Source: Magnetococcus sp. PR-3 (GTDB lineage Bacteria > Pseudomonadota > Magnetococcia > Magnetococcales > Magnetococcaceae). From it: 64,000 nt of DNA. The stretch is taken from positions 267,057 through 331,056 of the forward strand of contig NZ_JBAHUQ010000002.1 in assembly GCF_036689865.1 (NCBI RefSeq). The letters are read 5' to 3'. The notes beneath the pieces are model-generated. The model was not told the origin of the DNA. It ran no database searches and worked only from the letters and a program-made list of their open reading frames with translations. The first letter of the stretch is position 1. Each line of letters begins with the position of its first letter. The translations under genes and the position numbers were made by a program. Below, one piece after another: positions 55,020 through 63,033 of this stretch.

Positions 55020-55634
55020 TTAACGGGCCAAAATGGTTGCCAATGTTTGCCTAAGCTCGATGATCCCATCCCCTTTAGAGGCTGATGTCACCTGTAAGGG
55101 AGCCACCGCCAAGGGTACTTTCTCTGCCAGCTCAGCTTTGAGCTTTTTAACCGCTTCACGGCGGGGATTGGATTTTAACTTGTCACTCTTGGTCAAGACC
55201 GGCAAGACCGGCAGACCCATTTCAAAGATAAAATCCAACATGGCTTGGTCTTGCTCCGTCACACCCCGGCGGATATCCAAAAGCAAGATCACAGCCCGTA
55301 GATCTCGGCGGCTGTTAAAATAGAGACCAATACCCCGATCCCATACCTCTTTTTGCCCCCGCCCCACTTTGGCAAAACCGTAACCAGGCAGATCCACGTA
55401 ATAATACGCTTCATCAACACGAAAAAAATTCAACTCCCGTGTCCGCCCTGGTGTATTACTGACCCGCGCCAACTTGCGCCGGTTTAATAAACGGTTCAAT
55501 AACGACGATTTACCCGCATTGGAGCGACCTGCAAAGGCCACTTCGGGCAAATTATCATCAGGGTACTGTGCAGGCTTAACCGCACCGATGATAAATTCGG
55601 CATTAAAACCGGTATCCAACTTGCTCTTGTCCAT
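55020..55634 (-). CDS. engB: Ribosome biogenesis GTP-binding protein EngB/YsxC (YihA)
   Basis: EngB is a small essential GTPase for large-subunit assembly and cell-cycle control. The 204-residue product shows G1 AGRSNAGKSSLLN, the switch region SNTPGRTRELNFF, G3 DLPGYGFA, G4 LTKSDK and G5-like VTSASKG. Length is typical. It is divergent from dusB with 68 bp between the starts, a region filled by a perfect dyad. Confidence 0.96.
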   Translation of the reverse strand: MDKSKLDTGFNAEFIIGAVKPAQYPDDNLPEVAFAGRSNAGKSSLLNRLLNRRKLARVSNTPGRTRELNFFRVDEAYYYVDLPGYGFAKVGRGQKEVWDRGIGLYFNSRRDLRAVILLLDIRRGVTEQDQAMLDFIFEMGLPVLPVLTKSDKLKSNPRREAVKKLKAELAEKVPLAVAPLQVTSASKGDGIIELRQTLATILAR

Positions 55635-55668
55635 TTCAACTTGCTCTTAACGCCGTTAGTCCCTTAAA

Positions 55669-55689
55669 TATGATTAATTGTTAATCATA
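55669..55689. promoter_or_regulatory. Perfect dyad in the engB-dusB divergent promoter region
   Basis: Arms TATGATTAA and TTAATCATA (9 bp, perfect) are separated by TTG. It is centred between engB (start 55634, minus) and dusB (start 55703, plus), 14 bp from the dusB start. Such a position would overlap both promoters, so it is a good operator candidate. It does not match the NtrC, FNR or Fur consensus. Confidence 0.6.
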
Positions 55690-55702
55690 GCAGGGTTAAA
55701 AT

Positions 55703-56713
55703 ATGGACACACATGATCCAATTGTGAACCTTTTTGCTCAAAACCTAGCCGGTGGCCGTCCACCGCTGGTTTTGGCACCCATGGCCGGGGTGACCGATGC
55801 CCCATTTCGTCTCATCGCTAAGCGATATGGGGCGGACCTGACTGTCTCAGAGATGATTGCATCCCAGGCTATGGTACGTAACGTCAGTAAAAGTCTACTG
55901 ATTGGTACCGCACATGAGGCAGAGCACCCCTTATCTGTACAGATCGCTGGTGGTGACCCAGAGGTCATGGCCCAAGCAGCCCGCATGAATGTAGACCGGG
56001 GTGCTGAAATTATCGACATCAATATGGGCTGTCCGGTAAAAAAAATCGTTAAGGGCCAAGCTGGTGCCGCATTAATGCGCGATGAACCCTTGGTCGCACG
56101 TATTTTAGCAGCCGTTGTAGAAGCCGTCCCCGTACCGGTCACCCTTAAAATCCGCCTGGGCTGGGATAAAAGCAACCTAAATGGTGCACGGATCGGACAA
56201 ATAGCCCAAGAGCAGGGTGTACGGATGCTCACGGTCCATGGTCGTACTCGGGTACAAATGTACCGTGGCCATGCAGACTGGGATGAGATTGCTCAGATCA
56301 AACAGGCGCTTACCATTCCTGTCATTGGTAATGGTGATATCCACACACCACAAGAAGCCAAAGAAAAATGGCAACAGTCCGGTGTGGATGGATTAATGAT
56401 TGGGCGGGCTATTATGGGTAGACCCTGGCTGTTTACCCAGATTGCCCACTTTTTGGCCACCGGGGAAGAACAAGCTGCACCGGACATCACCGAACAGCAT
56501 CTGCTGGTGCTGGAGCATTTTGATCGACTGATTGAATTTTATGGTCCTGTGGTCGGGAACCGTATGGCACGCAAACATTTGGCTTGGTATGCCAAGGGGC
56601 TGCCTAATAGTGCCCAGTACCGATCGACAGTGAACCAATGTCCCACCCCCGAGGAGACCCGGAAATTGGTGGATGACTTTTATCAGGGTGTTATCAACAC
56701 CCAAGCTGCGTGA
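55703..56713 (+). CDS. dusB: tRNA-dihydrouridine synthase DusB (NifR3 type)
   Basis: DusB reduces uridines in the tRNA D-loop using FMN and NADPH. The 336-residue product has the FMN-barrel start LVLAPMAGVTDAPFRLIAKR, catalytic Cys110 in IDINMGCPVKKI, LKIRLGWD, HGRTRVQMYRG and GRAIMGRPWLF. In Rhizobium and Rhodobacter relatives this gene (nifR3) heads the ntrB-ntrC operon, and the same order is seen here, with 11 bp to ntrB. AGGG stands 9 nt before the ATG. Confidence 0.96.
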   Translation: MDTHDPIVNLFAQNLAGGRPPLVLAPMAGVTDAPFRLIAKRYGADLTVSEMIASQAMVRNVSKSLLIGTAHEAEHPLSVQIAGGDPEVMAQAARMNVDRGAEIIDINMGCPVKKIVKGQAGAALMRDEPLVARILAAVVEAVPVPVTLKIRLGWDKSNLNGARIGQIAQEQGVRMLTVHGRTRVQMYRGHADWDEIAQIKQALTIPVIGNGDIHTPQEAKEKWQQSGVDGLMIGRAIMGRPWLFTQIAHFLATGEEQAAPDITEQHLLVLEHFDRLIEFYGPVVGNRMARKHLAWYAKGLPNSAQYRSTVNQCPTPEETRKLVDDFYQGVINTQAA

Positions 56714-56724
56714 CGGGGATCGCC

Positions 56725-57792
56725 ATGGAAAAGGCTGCTCAATTTGACGCTGCACAACTGCTGGATCAAACCTCCATTGCGATCATTGCCCTGGATTGTG
56801 AAAACACCATTCGCAATGTGAATACGGCGGCAGAAAAAATTATGGACCGCCCCAGGCAGCACCTTTTGAATACCCATTTGGAAAGAGTACTACCCGGCCA
56901 TCCGGTGGCATTGGATCTTATTAGCCGTGCCAGCAATCTGCTGATGCCATGCCGGTTCCGTGTCGCCCAACTCTCACCGGCACCGGACATTCATCTTCTG
57001 GTCTCTCTGACAGCAACCCCTCTGATGGGGGAGAACGGTCAGCTAGAAGGCACCATCTTGGAGATGGAAGAGGTTGGCTCGGCTGAACAGCTTGAAGAGG
57101 GACGACGACTCAACGAAACGCTGGACTCCCTGGGCTCTTTGGCCCTGGCCGTTGCCCATGAGGTTAAAAACCCTCTGGCAGGTATTCGTGGGGCTGCACA
57201 GCTGTTGGAGATGGAGAGTACCAGTGAAACCGGCACCACCTGTACCGAGCTGATCCGCTCGGAGGTGGATCGCATCAGCCGGCTGCTCGACAGTCTTTTA
57301 GGCTTGGCAGAAGATCATCCCATCAGCCAGAAGAACATCAACATTCATGAAATACTCGACCACGTCGTGCGGCTGTGTGACACCACCGGCACCACCTTAA
57401 ATCGAGATTATGACCCCTCTCTGCCAGAGATCTCTGGAGACCGGGATAAGTTAATTCAACTCTTTCTTAACCTGATCTCCAATGCCAGTGAAGCGGCAGG
57501 AGCTGAAGGGCAGGTACGCATATCCAGCCGTATTTCTAAACAGATCCGTCTGACACAGGGTCGACGGCAGCAGCATATTGTGGTGGAGGTCAAAGACAAT
57601 GGACCGGGTATTCCCCATGAGCTGCGTAAGCGTATATTCCTGCCATTTGTTACCACCAAATCAAATGGTACCGGGCTAGGCTTGGCCATTTCACAAAAAA
57701 TTGTGCACGACCACGATGGGCAAATGGCCCTGGAGAGTCGTCCGGGGGAGACCGCTTTTCGGGTCTTTTTACCCCTGAAAACCATGCGCTGA
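56725..57792 (+). CDS. ntrB: Nitrogen regulation sensor kinase NtrB
   Basis: NtrB phosphorylates NtrC under nitrogen limitation and is controlled by PII proteins. The ATG at 56725 (GGGGAT upstream) gives 355 residues; a GTG at 56710 is less likely. It has an N-terminal PAS-like domain (about 10-115), HisKA with His145 in AVAHEVKNPLAGIRGAAQLLE, and an HATPase with NLISNASEAAG, DNGPGI and TKSNGTGLGLAIS. No membrane helix is present, as expected for cytosolic NtrB. It precedes ntrC by 57 bp. Confidence 0.95.
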   Translation: MEKAAQFDAAQLLDQTSIAIIALDCENTIRNVNTAAEKIMDRPRQHLLNTHLERVLPGHPVALDLISRASNLLMPCRFRVAQLSPAPDIHLLVSLTATPLMGENGQLEGTILEMEEVGSAEQLEEGRRLNETLDSLGSLALAVAHEVKNPLAGIRGAAQLLEMESTSETGTTCTELIRSEVDRISRLLDSLLGLAEDHPISQKNINIHEILDHVVRLCDTTGTTLNRDYDPSLPEISGDRDKLIQLFLNLISNASEAAGAEGQVRISSRISKQIRLTQGRRQQHIVVEVKDNGPGIPHELRKRIFLPFVTTKSNGTGLGLAISQKIVHDHDGQMALESRPGETAFRVFLPLKTMR

Positions 57793-57849
57793 ACCGCGCT
57801 AACCCATAAACAGGGTAGCTTGTGGGTTTGAGGATAAGGGAGCAGGACG

Positions 57850-59361
57850 ATGCAGCAAGAGTCCGAACAGACCATTTTGGTTGCCGATGATGATCAGGCC
57901 GTACGTTTTGTACTGGAGCAGGCACTCACCCGTGCCGGTTATAAGGTGCACGCCTTTGGCAACAGTCAGCCTTTGGTGAGCCATTTTAACCAGTTTGGTG
58001 GTGACCTGATCATTACCGATGTGGTCATGCCTGGTGGTTCTGGGCTGGATATGGTGCAAAGCCTGAAATCCAGCTATCCCGATCTACCGATCATTGTCAT
58101 GACGGCCCAATCCACCCTACGCAATGCAGTGCAAGCTTTTGAACGTGGCGCGTTTGAGTATCTAGCCAAACCCTTTGACATCAATCGCCTCGTGGAGCTA
58201 ACCCAACGGGCTTTACACAAACATGAAGAGAAGGCCCGGGTACAACCCCAGGCAACCAAAGTACAGGCTGCACAAGATGATATGGATCAGCAGTTGGAGG
58301 AGCGCTTTGGGGGAATTATCGGCTCATCCCGTGCCATGCAGGCACTTTTCCATACCATTGGCCGCCTCTCCAACTCTGAGATGACGGTTTTAATTCATGG
58401 TGAATCCGGTACCGGCAAGGAGTTGGTAGCCCGCGCTGTTCATGCCTATAGTCCACGTCGAAATGGGCCATTTACAGCCATCAACATGGCGGCCATTCCT
58501 CGGGATCTCATTGAGTCTGAACTCTTTGGTCATGAAAAAGGGGCCTTTACTGGCGCGGTATCCCGGCGTCCCGGTCATTTCCAAAAAGCCGAAGGGGGAA
58601 CCCTGTTTTTGGATGAGATCGGTGATATGCCGATGGAGGCTCAGACGCGTCTGTTGCGCGTTCTACAGGAAGGTACCTTTACCCTGGTGGGGAGTACCGA
58701 CATCTTACGTAGTGATGTTCGTATTATTGCGGCCACCCATCAGGACCTGCCAACTGCGATCTCTGAAGGACGCTTCAGAGAAGACCTTTTTTACCGCCTA
58801 AATGTTATTCCCTTACATGTACCCACACTCCGTTCAAGAAAAGAGGATATCCCCGTCCTCTCCCAATATTTTTTGGCTAAGACATCCAAAGAGCTCGGCG
58901 TACCTACCAAACGCATGACACCCGCTGCCATGGAAAAAATGGTGGCTTACGAATGGCCCGGTAACGTGCGTGAACTGGAAAACTTGATCCGCCGTCTCAT
59001 GGTGTTAATTCCAGAAGATGAGATCCGCCCAGAGAAGATTGAGCTTTTTGAACGCACCATGCCCAAAGTCCCCAGAGGGGAGACATCCCATCGAGAAGAT
59101 TTGGATGACGGGGCTATGGAAGCGGGCAGTTCCAACAGCTATGAGGAGATCCTCTTACAAGACCTGGATACCTTCTTTGCGACCATGGAAGGGCAGGAAA
59201 CAACCGGCCTATACAATGTCGTACTGCGTAAAATGGAAGCTGTTCTCATACCCCGTGTTCTACGCCAAACCCGTGGTAACCGTGTAAAAGCTGCACAATT
59301 ACTGGGGATTAACCGTAATACATTGCGTAAAAAAATGCGTGATCTTGGCCTGGATGATTGA
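57850..59361 (+). CDS. ntrC: Nitrogen regulation response regulator NtrC (sigma-54 activator)
   Basis: The 503-residue product has a receiver with Asp57 (DLIITDVVMPGG), a sigma-54 AAA+ domain with Walker A GESGTGKE (184-191), GAFTGA (231-236) and GTLFLDEIGDMP, and a C-terminal Fis-type helix-turn-helix (RGNRVKAAQLLGINRNTLRKK). It would activate genes for ammonium assimilation and nitrogen fixation from sigma-54 promoters. AGGACG precedes the ATG. A stem-loop follows the gene. Confidence 0.97.
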   Translation: MQQESEQTILVADDDQAVRFVLEQALTRAGYKVHAFGNSQPLVSHFNQFGGDLIITDVVMPGGSGLDMVQSLKSSYPDLPIIVMTAQSTLRNAVQAFERGAFEYLAKPFDINRLVELTQRALHKHEEKARVQPQATKVQAAQDDMDQQLEERFGGIIGSSRAMQALFHTIGRLSNSEMTVLIHGESGTGKELVARAVHAYSPRRNGPFTAINMAAIPRDLIESELFGHEKGAFTGAVSRRPGHFQKAEGGTLFLDEIGDMPMEAQTRLLRVLQEGTFTLVGSTDILRSDVRIIAATHQDLPTAISEGRFREDLFYRLNVIPLHVPTLRSRKEDIPVLSQYFLAKTSKELGVPTKRMTPAAMEKMVAYEWPGNVRELENLIRRLMVLIPEDEIRPEKIELFERTMPKVPRGETSHREDLDDGAMEAGSSNSYEEILLQDLDTFFATMEGQETTGLYNVVLRKMEAVLIPRVLRQTRGNRVKAAQLLGINRNTLRKKMRDLGLDD

Positions 59362-59393
59362 TAATTAGGCACATTAAGCTCCTAATCGGTTGA

Positions 59394-59425
59394 ATGCCTA
59401 TAAGGATTCTCTTATCATGAGGCAT
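59394..59425 (+). other. Stem-loop after ntrC
   Basis: ATGCCT/AGGCAT and the inner ATAAG/CTTAT form a two-part hairpin (loop GATTCT) 33 bp after the ntrC stop. No T-tract follows, so it is at most a factor-assisted terminator or stabilising hairpin. Confidence 0.35.
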
Positions 59426-59551
59426 ACCAACCCACAGGAATGTGCTCATGTGTTCAGGGACTATCCTTTTCATGCATGAGACCCGTTTCTTTGAGTGATG
59501 ATAAATTCTGGAAAAAATGCGGTGTTAACACGCTTTTAGCCACAGGAACCG

Positions 59552-59580
59552 TTGACAGAATAAGCGCCTGCGTTTAGAGT
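59552..59580 (+). promoter_or_regulatory. Promoter of the F0 ATP synthase operon
   Basis: A perfect TTGACA (59552-59557), 17-nt spacer and TAGAGT (59575-59580, four of six) stand 40 bp before the atpI start. The palindrome GTGTTAACAC (59522-59531) lies about 60 bp upstream of the predicted start site, a place used by activators. Confidence 0.6.
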
Positions 59581-59620
59581 GCTTCCGGTTGACGCGATGG
59601 ACCTGGAATGGAACTGAACT

Positions 59621-59956
59621 GTGAGTAATGCGCCCAATTCTCCTGAGAAACCGGGCATAAATGCCACGGATCGACAGACCAACCAAACCCTCCGTGAGGG
59701 TGGTCCACCTCCGCCGCCCAAATTGAGCGGCATGGGGTTAGGGTTTCGGCTTGCAACTGATTTAGGCTCCGCACTGCTGGTTGGCGGTACCATAGGTTGG
59801 ATGCTCGATAAGCTGCTTGAGACCAAACCCTGGCTCTTTATTGTATTTATGATCCTTGGCTTTGCGGCCGGGTTTCGTAATATTATGCGGACCTTCAATG
59901 AAGTCTCCGCACAAGAAAATGGGGCGGTCACTGGTGAAAACACCAAGGATCGTTGA
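59621..59956 (+). CDS. atpI: ATP synthase assembly protein AtpI/AtpZ-like
   Basis: The 111-residue product (GTG start at 59621) has a Pro-rich N-terminus (REGGPPPPPKLSG) and two membrane helices (LATDLGSALLVGGTIGWMLD and WLFIVFMILGFAAGFRNI). This is the F0F1-ATPase-associated family that helps assembly of the c-ring. It heads the F0 operon, as in Rhodobacter- and Rhodospirillum-type clusters. Confidence 0.88.
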   Translation: MSNAPNSPEKPGINATDRQTNQTLREGGPPPPPKLSGMGLGFRLATDLGSALLVGGTIGWMLDKLLETKPWLFIVFMILGFAAGFRNIMRTFNEVSAQENGAVTGENTKDR

Positions 59957-60037
59957 TAAAACCCACACAACCCTGTATAAGGTGCTCCGCACACGGTACT
60001 ACTGAACACAGGAATGGGTTCATCACCCCAAGTATGA

Positions 60038-60844
60038 ATGTCGAACGGAACGGACGAATCGCTTATGAGCGCCGAAGCCATGCACGCAGCCGCCAATACG
60101 GCCCCCAAAATGGACCCCTTACACCATTTCATGGTGCAGAAAGTGGTACCCATTGAGTTTGCAGGCATCGACATCTCTATTACCAACTCCACCATCTGGA
60201 TGTGGTTGGCGGTAGCGGTTGCTTTTTTCTTTATGAAATGGGCATTCACGGGTCCGACGCAGAGCAAGCTCATCCCCACAAAAATGCAGTCACTGGCTGA
60301 GATGACCTTCACCTTTGTGCGGGACATTGTGGACCAGAACATTGGTGGTGAAGAGGGACGTAAGTTCTTCCCCGGTATCTTTGCGATGTTCTTACTGGTA
60401 CTCTTCTGTAACCTTCTGGGTCTAATTCCCGGTTCGTTTACACCCACATCACAGCTGATCGTTACAGCAACGCTGGCTTTGGGTGTGTTCTTCTTTGCTA
60501 CAGGCTTGGCCTTAGTAAAGCATGGGGTGAAGTTTTTAGGGTTCTTTGTTCCCTCAGGTGTTCCCCCTGTACTGTTGCTGTTGATGGTGCCCATTGAGAT
60601 CATTTCGTATCTCTCACGGCCTGTCTCACTCTCCGTTCGTCTGTTTGCGAACATGACGGCGGGTCACACTGTTCTTGCTGTGCTGTTTTTCTTTGCGGCC
60701 ACGCTGCCCTTGGGTGGTTTGTTGATGCCCGCAGCCTTTGCAACAGTGTTTACTGGTTTTGAGTTGTTCATTGGCTTCATCCAAGCCTATATTTTTACGA
60801 TCCTTACCTGCGTCTACATCAACGACGCGCTGCATCTGCACTAA
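60038..60844 (+). CDS. atpB: ATP synthase F0 subunit a
   Basis: Subunit a forms the two proton half-channels against the c-ring. The 268-residue product has the essential Arg in PVSLSVRLFANMTAGH, the preceding helices (FFPGIFAMFLLVLFCNLLGLIPGSFTPTS) and the C-terminal FIQAYIFTILTCVYINDAL. The ATG at 60038 is taken; an ATG nine codons later (60065) also fits. Confidence 0.97.
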   Translation: MSNGTDESLMSAEAMHAAANTAPKMDPLHHFMVQKVVPIEFAGIDISITNSTIWMWLAVAVAFFFMKWAFTGPTQSKLIPTKMQSLAEMTFTFVRDIVDQNIGGEEGRKFFPGIFAMFLLVLFCNLLGLIPGSFTPTSQLIVTATLALGVFFFATGLALVKHGVKFLGFFVPSGVPPVLLLLMVPIEIISYLSRPVSLSVRLFANMTAGHTVLAVLFFFAATLPLGGLLMPAAFATVFTGFELFIGFIQAYIFTILTCVYINDALHLH

Positions 60845-60930
60845 GCAGACCAGCGTTACACTGTCGGGGTGGTCTCGACAGATGTGCAGGCATTGATCTC
60901 GTCCTAATCCGCTAAGGAGGATAAAGTCCC

Positions 60931-61161
60931 ATGGAAAGCGCTGCCGCCGCATTCATCGGTATGGGCCTGGCCGCTGCAGGTATGGCCGGCTCGGGTGTTG
61001 GTCTGGGTTACCTGTTCGGTAAAACCATTGAGTCCATCGCTCGCCAGCCAGGTGCTGAAGCTCAGATGACCAAGTACATGTGGATTGGCGCGGCCTTCGT
61101 GGAAGCCGTTGCCCTCTACGGTCTGGTTATCGCCTTCATCATCATGGGCCAAGCTGGCTAA
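60931..61161 (+). CDS. atpE: ATP synthase F0 subunit c
   Basis: The 76-residue hairpin protein forms the rotating c-ring. The Gly-rich first helix (GLAAAGMAGSGVGLGYLFG), the polar loop ARQPGAEA and the ion-binding Glu58 in AAFVEAVALYG are intact. Glu-Ala after the carboxylate, without the Gln/Ser set of sodium-binding rings, suggests proton coupling. A strong AAGGAGG stands 10 nt before the ATG, the best ribosome binding site of the operon, in keeping with the many copies needed. Confidence 0.98.
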   Translation: MESAAAAFIGMGLAAAGMAGSGVGLGYLFGKTIESIARQPGAEAQMTKYMWIGAAFVEAVALYGLVIAFIIMGQAG

Positions 61162-61186
61162 ACACTAGAAGAACTGGGTGATCGTT

Positions 61187-61756
61187 ATGATCAGTGCTGC
61201 ATACGCTGCTGCTAATGCCGCCGCAGAGGAGGCCCACTCGGGCTTGCCCCAGTTCGATTCCAGTACCTTCAGCTCGCAGATCTTCTGGACGATTGTTTCG
61301 TTCGTCGCTCTTCTGGTCTTGCTGAAGAAGTTCGTGGTTCCTGCCATCTCTGATGTTCTGGAAGCACGGGCTACGCGGATTGAAGAAGAACTGAAAGCCG
61401 CTGAAAACGAACGTAAAGAGGCCGCCGCGCTTCTGGTCGAACAGCAAGCTGAAGTTAAAGCTGAGCGTGAGAAAATTGCGCAAATGCTTGAGTCCGCGCG
61501 TAAAGAAGCCGATGCCCAGCGCGAGCAGGCAACGGCAGAGCTGGAAGCCGAATTGGCCAAGCAAAAATCGCTGGCAACTCAAGAAATTGAGTCAGCTCGC
61601 CGTCAGGCGATGTCTGAAGTCCGCGGTGTCGTTGTGGAAGTCGCCTTGGCGGTGAGTGAAAAACTCATCACCAAATCGGTTGATAAAACCGAGGCCAACA
61701 AACTAGCCGACGAGGCTATTCGTCAGTTAGAGGCCAACAAAGATCAGTTACACTAA
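61187..61756 (+). CDS. atpF: ATP synthase F0 subunit b, b'-like
   Basis: The peripheral stalk subunit: a short N-terminal extension, one membrane helix ([20 protein letters not shown]) and a long charged coiled coil from about residue 55 to the end (189 residues from the ATG at 61187; a GTG at 61178 is possible). The segment [16 protein letters not shown] resembles the b' subunit of Alphaproteobacteria (AtpG/AtpX) more than classical b. Only one b-type gene is present, where alphaproteobacterial F0 operons usually have b' followed by b. A CTAATCT/AGATTAG hairpin with a TTCG loop overlaps the stop codon. Confidence 0.9.
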   Translation: MISAAYAAANAAAEEAHSGLPQFDSSTFSSQIFWTIVSFVALLVLLKKFVVPAISDVLEARATRIEEELKAAENERKEAAALLVEQQAEVKAEREKIAQMLESARKEADAQREQATAELEAELAKQKSLATQEIESARRQAMSEVRGVVVEVALAVSEKLITKSVDKTEANKLADEAIRQLEANKDQLH

Positions 61757-61780
61757 TCTTTCGAGATTAGTAGATCGATG

Positions 61781-61818
61781 AAAAGCCCATAGGATCTCGT
61801 ATCCTATGGGCTTTTTTT
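61781..61818 (+). terminator. Intrinsic terminator of the F0 operon
   Basis: Perfect 15-bp stem AAAAGCCCATAGGAT/ATCCTATGGGCTTTT with loop CTCGT and seven consecutive T. It follows the stalk gene by 25 bp, so no F1 genes belong to this transcript. Confidence 0.93.
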
Positions 61819-61887
61819 GGTGTATTTATTGCTGTTTACCTTAAACCGTCACCTCTTTTTCAAACGGTTTAGGATTACAGGCCTGCC

Positions 61888-63033
61888 ATGTCATTTACCG
61901 CCATCAAGACCCACGGCTTACCGCTACTGCCACTTGTTATCGCAGCACTACTTGCTTGGGGTGTTCTCCATCAGTGGGTGGGCCAGGGACCTAAGACCCC
62001 ATTTAATCAAGTTGCGCTGGGTAAATCTGTCAAAGAAGTGATACAGCCTGTACAAGGCAACCGCATACACTGCCAAACCTTGGTTGATGGGCAAGGATGC
62101 CTACAGGACTGGCGTAAACAGGGTTCTAAACCTGTTCACATCTGGCTGGGCAACTCGCAACTACACGGTATCAACCAAATCCGCCCTGGGGATACCACGG
62201 CGCCTAACCATCTCTATATGCGTTGGGTGAACAAGCCGTATCGGTTAATGGCATTTAGTCAACCCAATGCCAACCTGATGGAACACTACCTTCTTTTTGA
62301 AGCCCTGCTGCAAACGCTGCCCATTAAACGTCTGATCCTACCCGTGGTTTTTGATGATTTACGAGAAGAGGGTATCCGTCCTCAACTCACCTCTATTCTA
62401 CAGGATAGAGAAGTCACCCCCATGCTTGCCCAAACGGATATTGGTCAACATCTGCTTTCACTGATCTCACCCGACGAACCAGAGAAAGATAGAGAGCTAT
62501 CGGGCTTAAACCAAACACCACAAAAGCAGATTGAACGGTTTTTTAATCAACACCTCTCCAATCATTGGAATCTGTGGGATAAACGTTCAGAGGCCAGAGG
62601 GCAGCTTTTTCTTAAACTCTATCTCTTCCGTAATCAGGTCTTTGGCATTACGGCCCAGAGTAAAAGACGTATGATCCGTGCCCGTTATCTACGTAATATG
62701 GAGGCACTTGAAACGCTTTTAAAGCGGGCTGCGCAGGCAGATGTTGAGGTCCTACTCTACATCCCCCCAATACGTAATGATGTCTCACTTCCTTATGTAG
62801 CCTCAGAGTACCGTATATTTAAAGACCGCATGCGTCGCTATGGGGCAGAGAAGCATATTCATTTTACAAGTCTGGAAAACTTAATACCGGCTCAGTTATG
62901 GGGATTTAATCACGCCACCAACCTTGGTGGTGAACAGGAGTTGGATTTTATGCATTTCCGGGGTGCTGGCCATGTACAGTTGGCGGAGGCCATTGATCAG
63001 GTTATTACAACCATGGATGGTAAACAGCCATGA
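61888..63033 (+). CDS. Membrane-anchored SGNH-like protein paired with an MBOAT acyltransferase
   Basis: The 381-residue product has one N-terminal membrane helix (about 11-28) and then a soluble domain. Weak SGNH-hydrolase signatures are present: IWLGNSQLHGINQ (Ser90 in the GxSx block I position) and DFMHFRGAGH near the C-terminus (Asp353 and His356, the DxxH block V). Its stop overlaps the MBOAT start as ATGA, so they are translationally coupled. In AlgI/AlgJ/AlgX, DltB/DltD and PatA/PatB systems an MBOAT carries acyl groups across the membrane and an SGNH-fold partner attaches them to a surface polymer. That role is inferred here; the polymer is unknown. Confidence 0.7.
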   Translation: MSFTAIKTHGLPLLPLVIAALLAWGVLHQWVGQGPKTPFNQVALGKSVKEVIQPVQGNRIHCQTLVDGQGCLQDWRKQGSKPVHIWLGNSQLHGINQIRPGDTTAPNHLYMRWVNKPYRLMAFSQPNANLMEHYLLFEALLQTLPIKRLILPVVFDDLREEGIRPQLTSILQDREVTPMLAQTDIGQHLLSLISPDEPEKDRELSGLNQTPQKQIERFFNQHLSNHWNLWDKRSEARGQLFLKLYLFRNQVFGITAQSKRRMIRARYLRNMEALETLLKRAAQADVEVLLYIPPIRNDVSLPYVASEYRIFKDRMRRYGAEKHIHFTSLENLIPAQLWGFNHATNLGGEQELDFMHFRGAGHVQLAEAIDQVITTMDGKQP

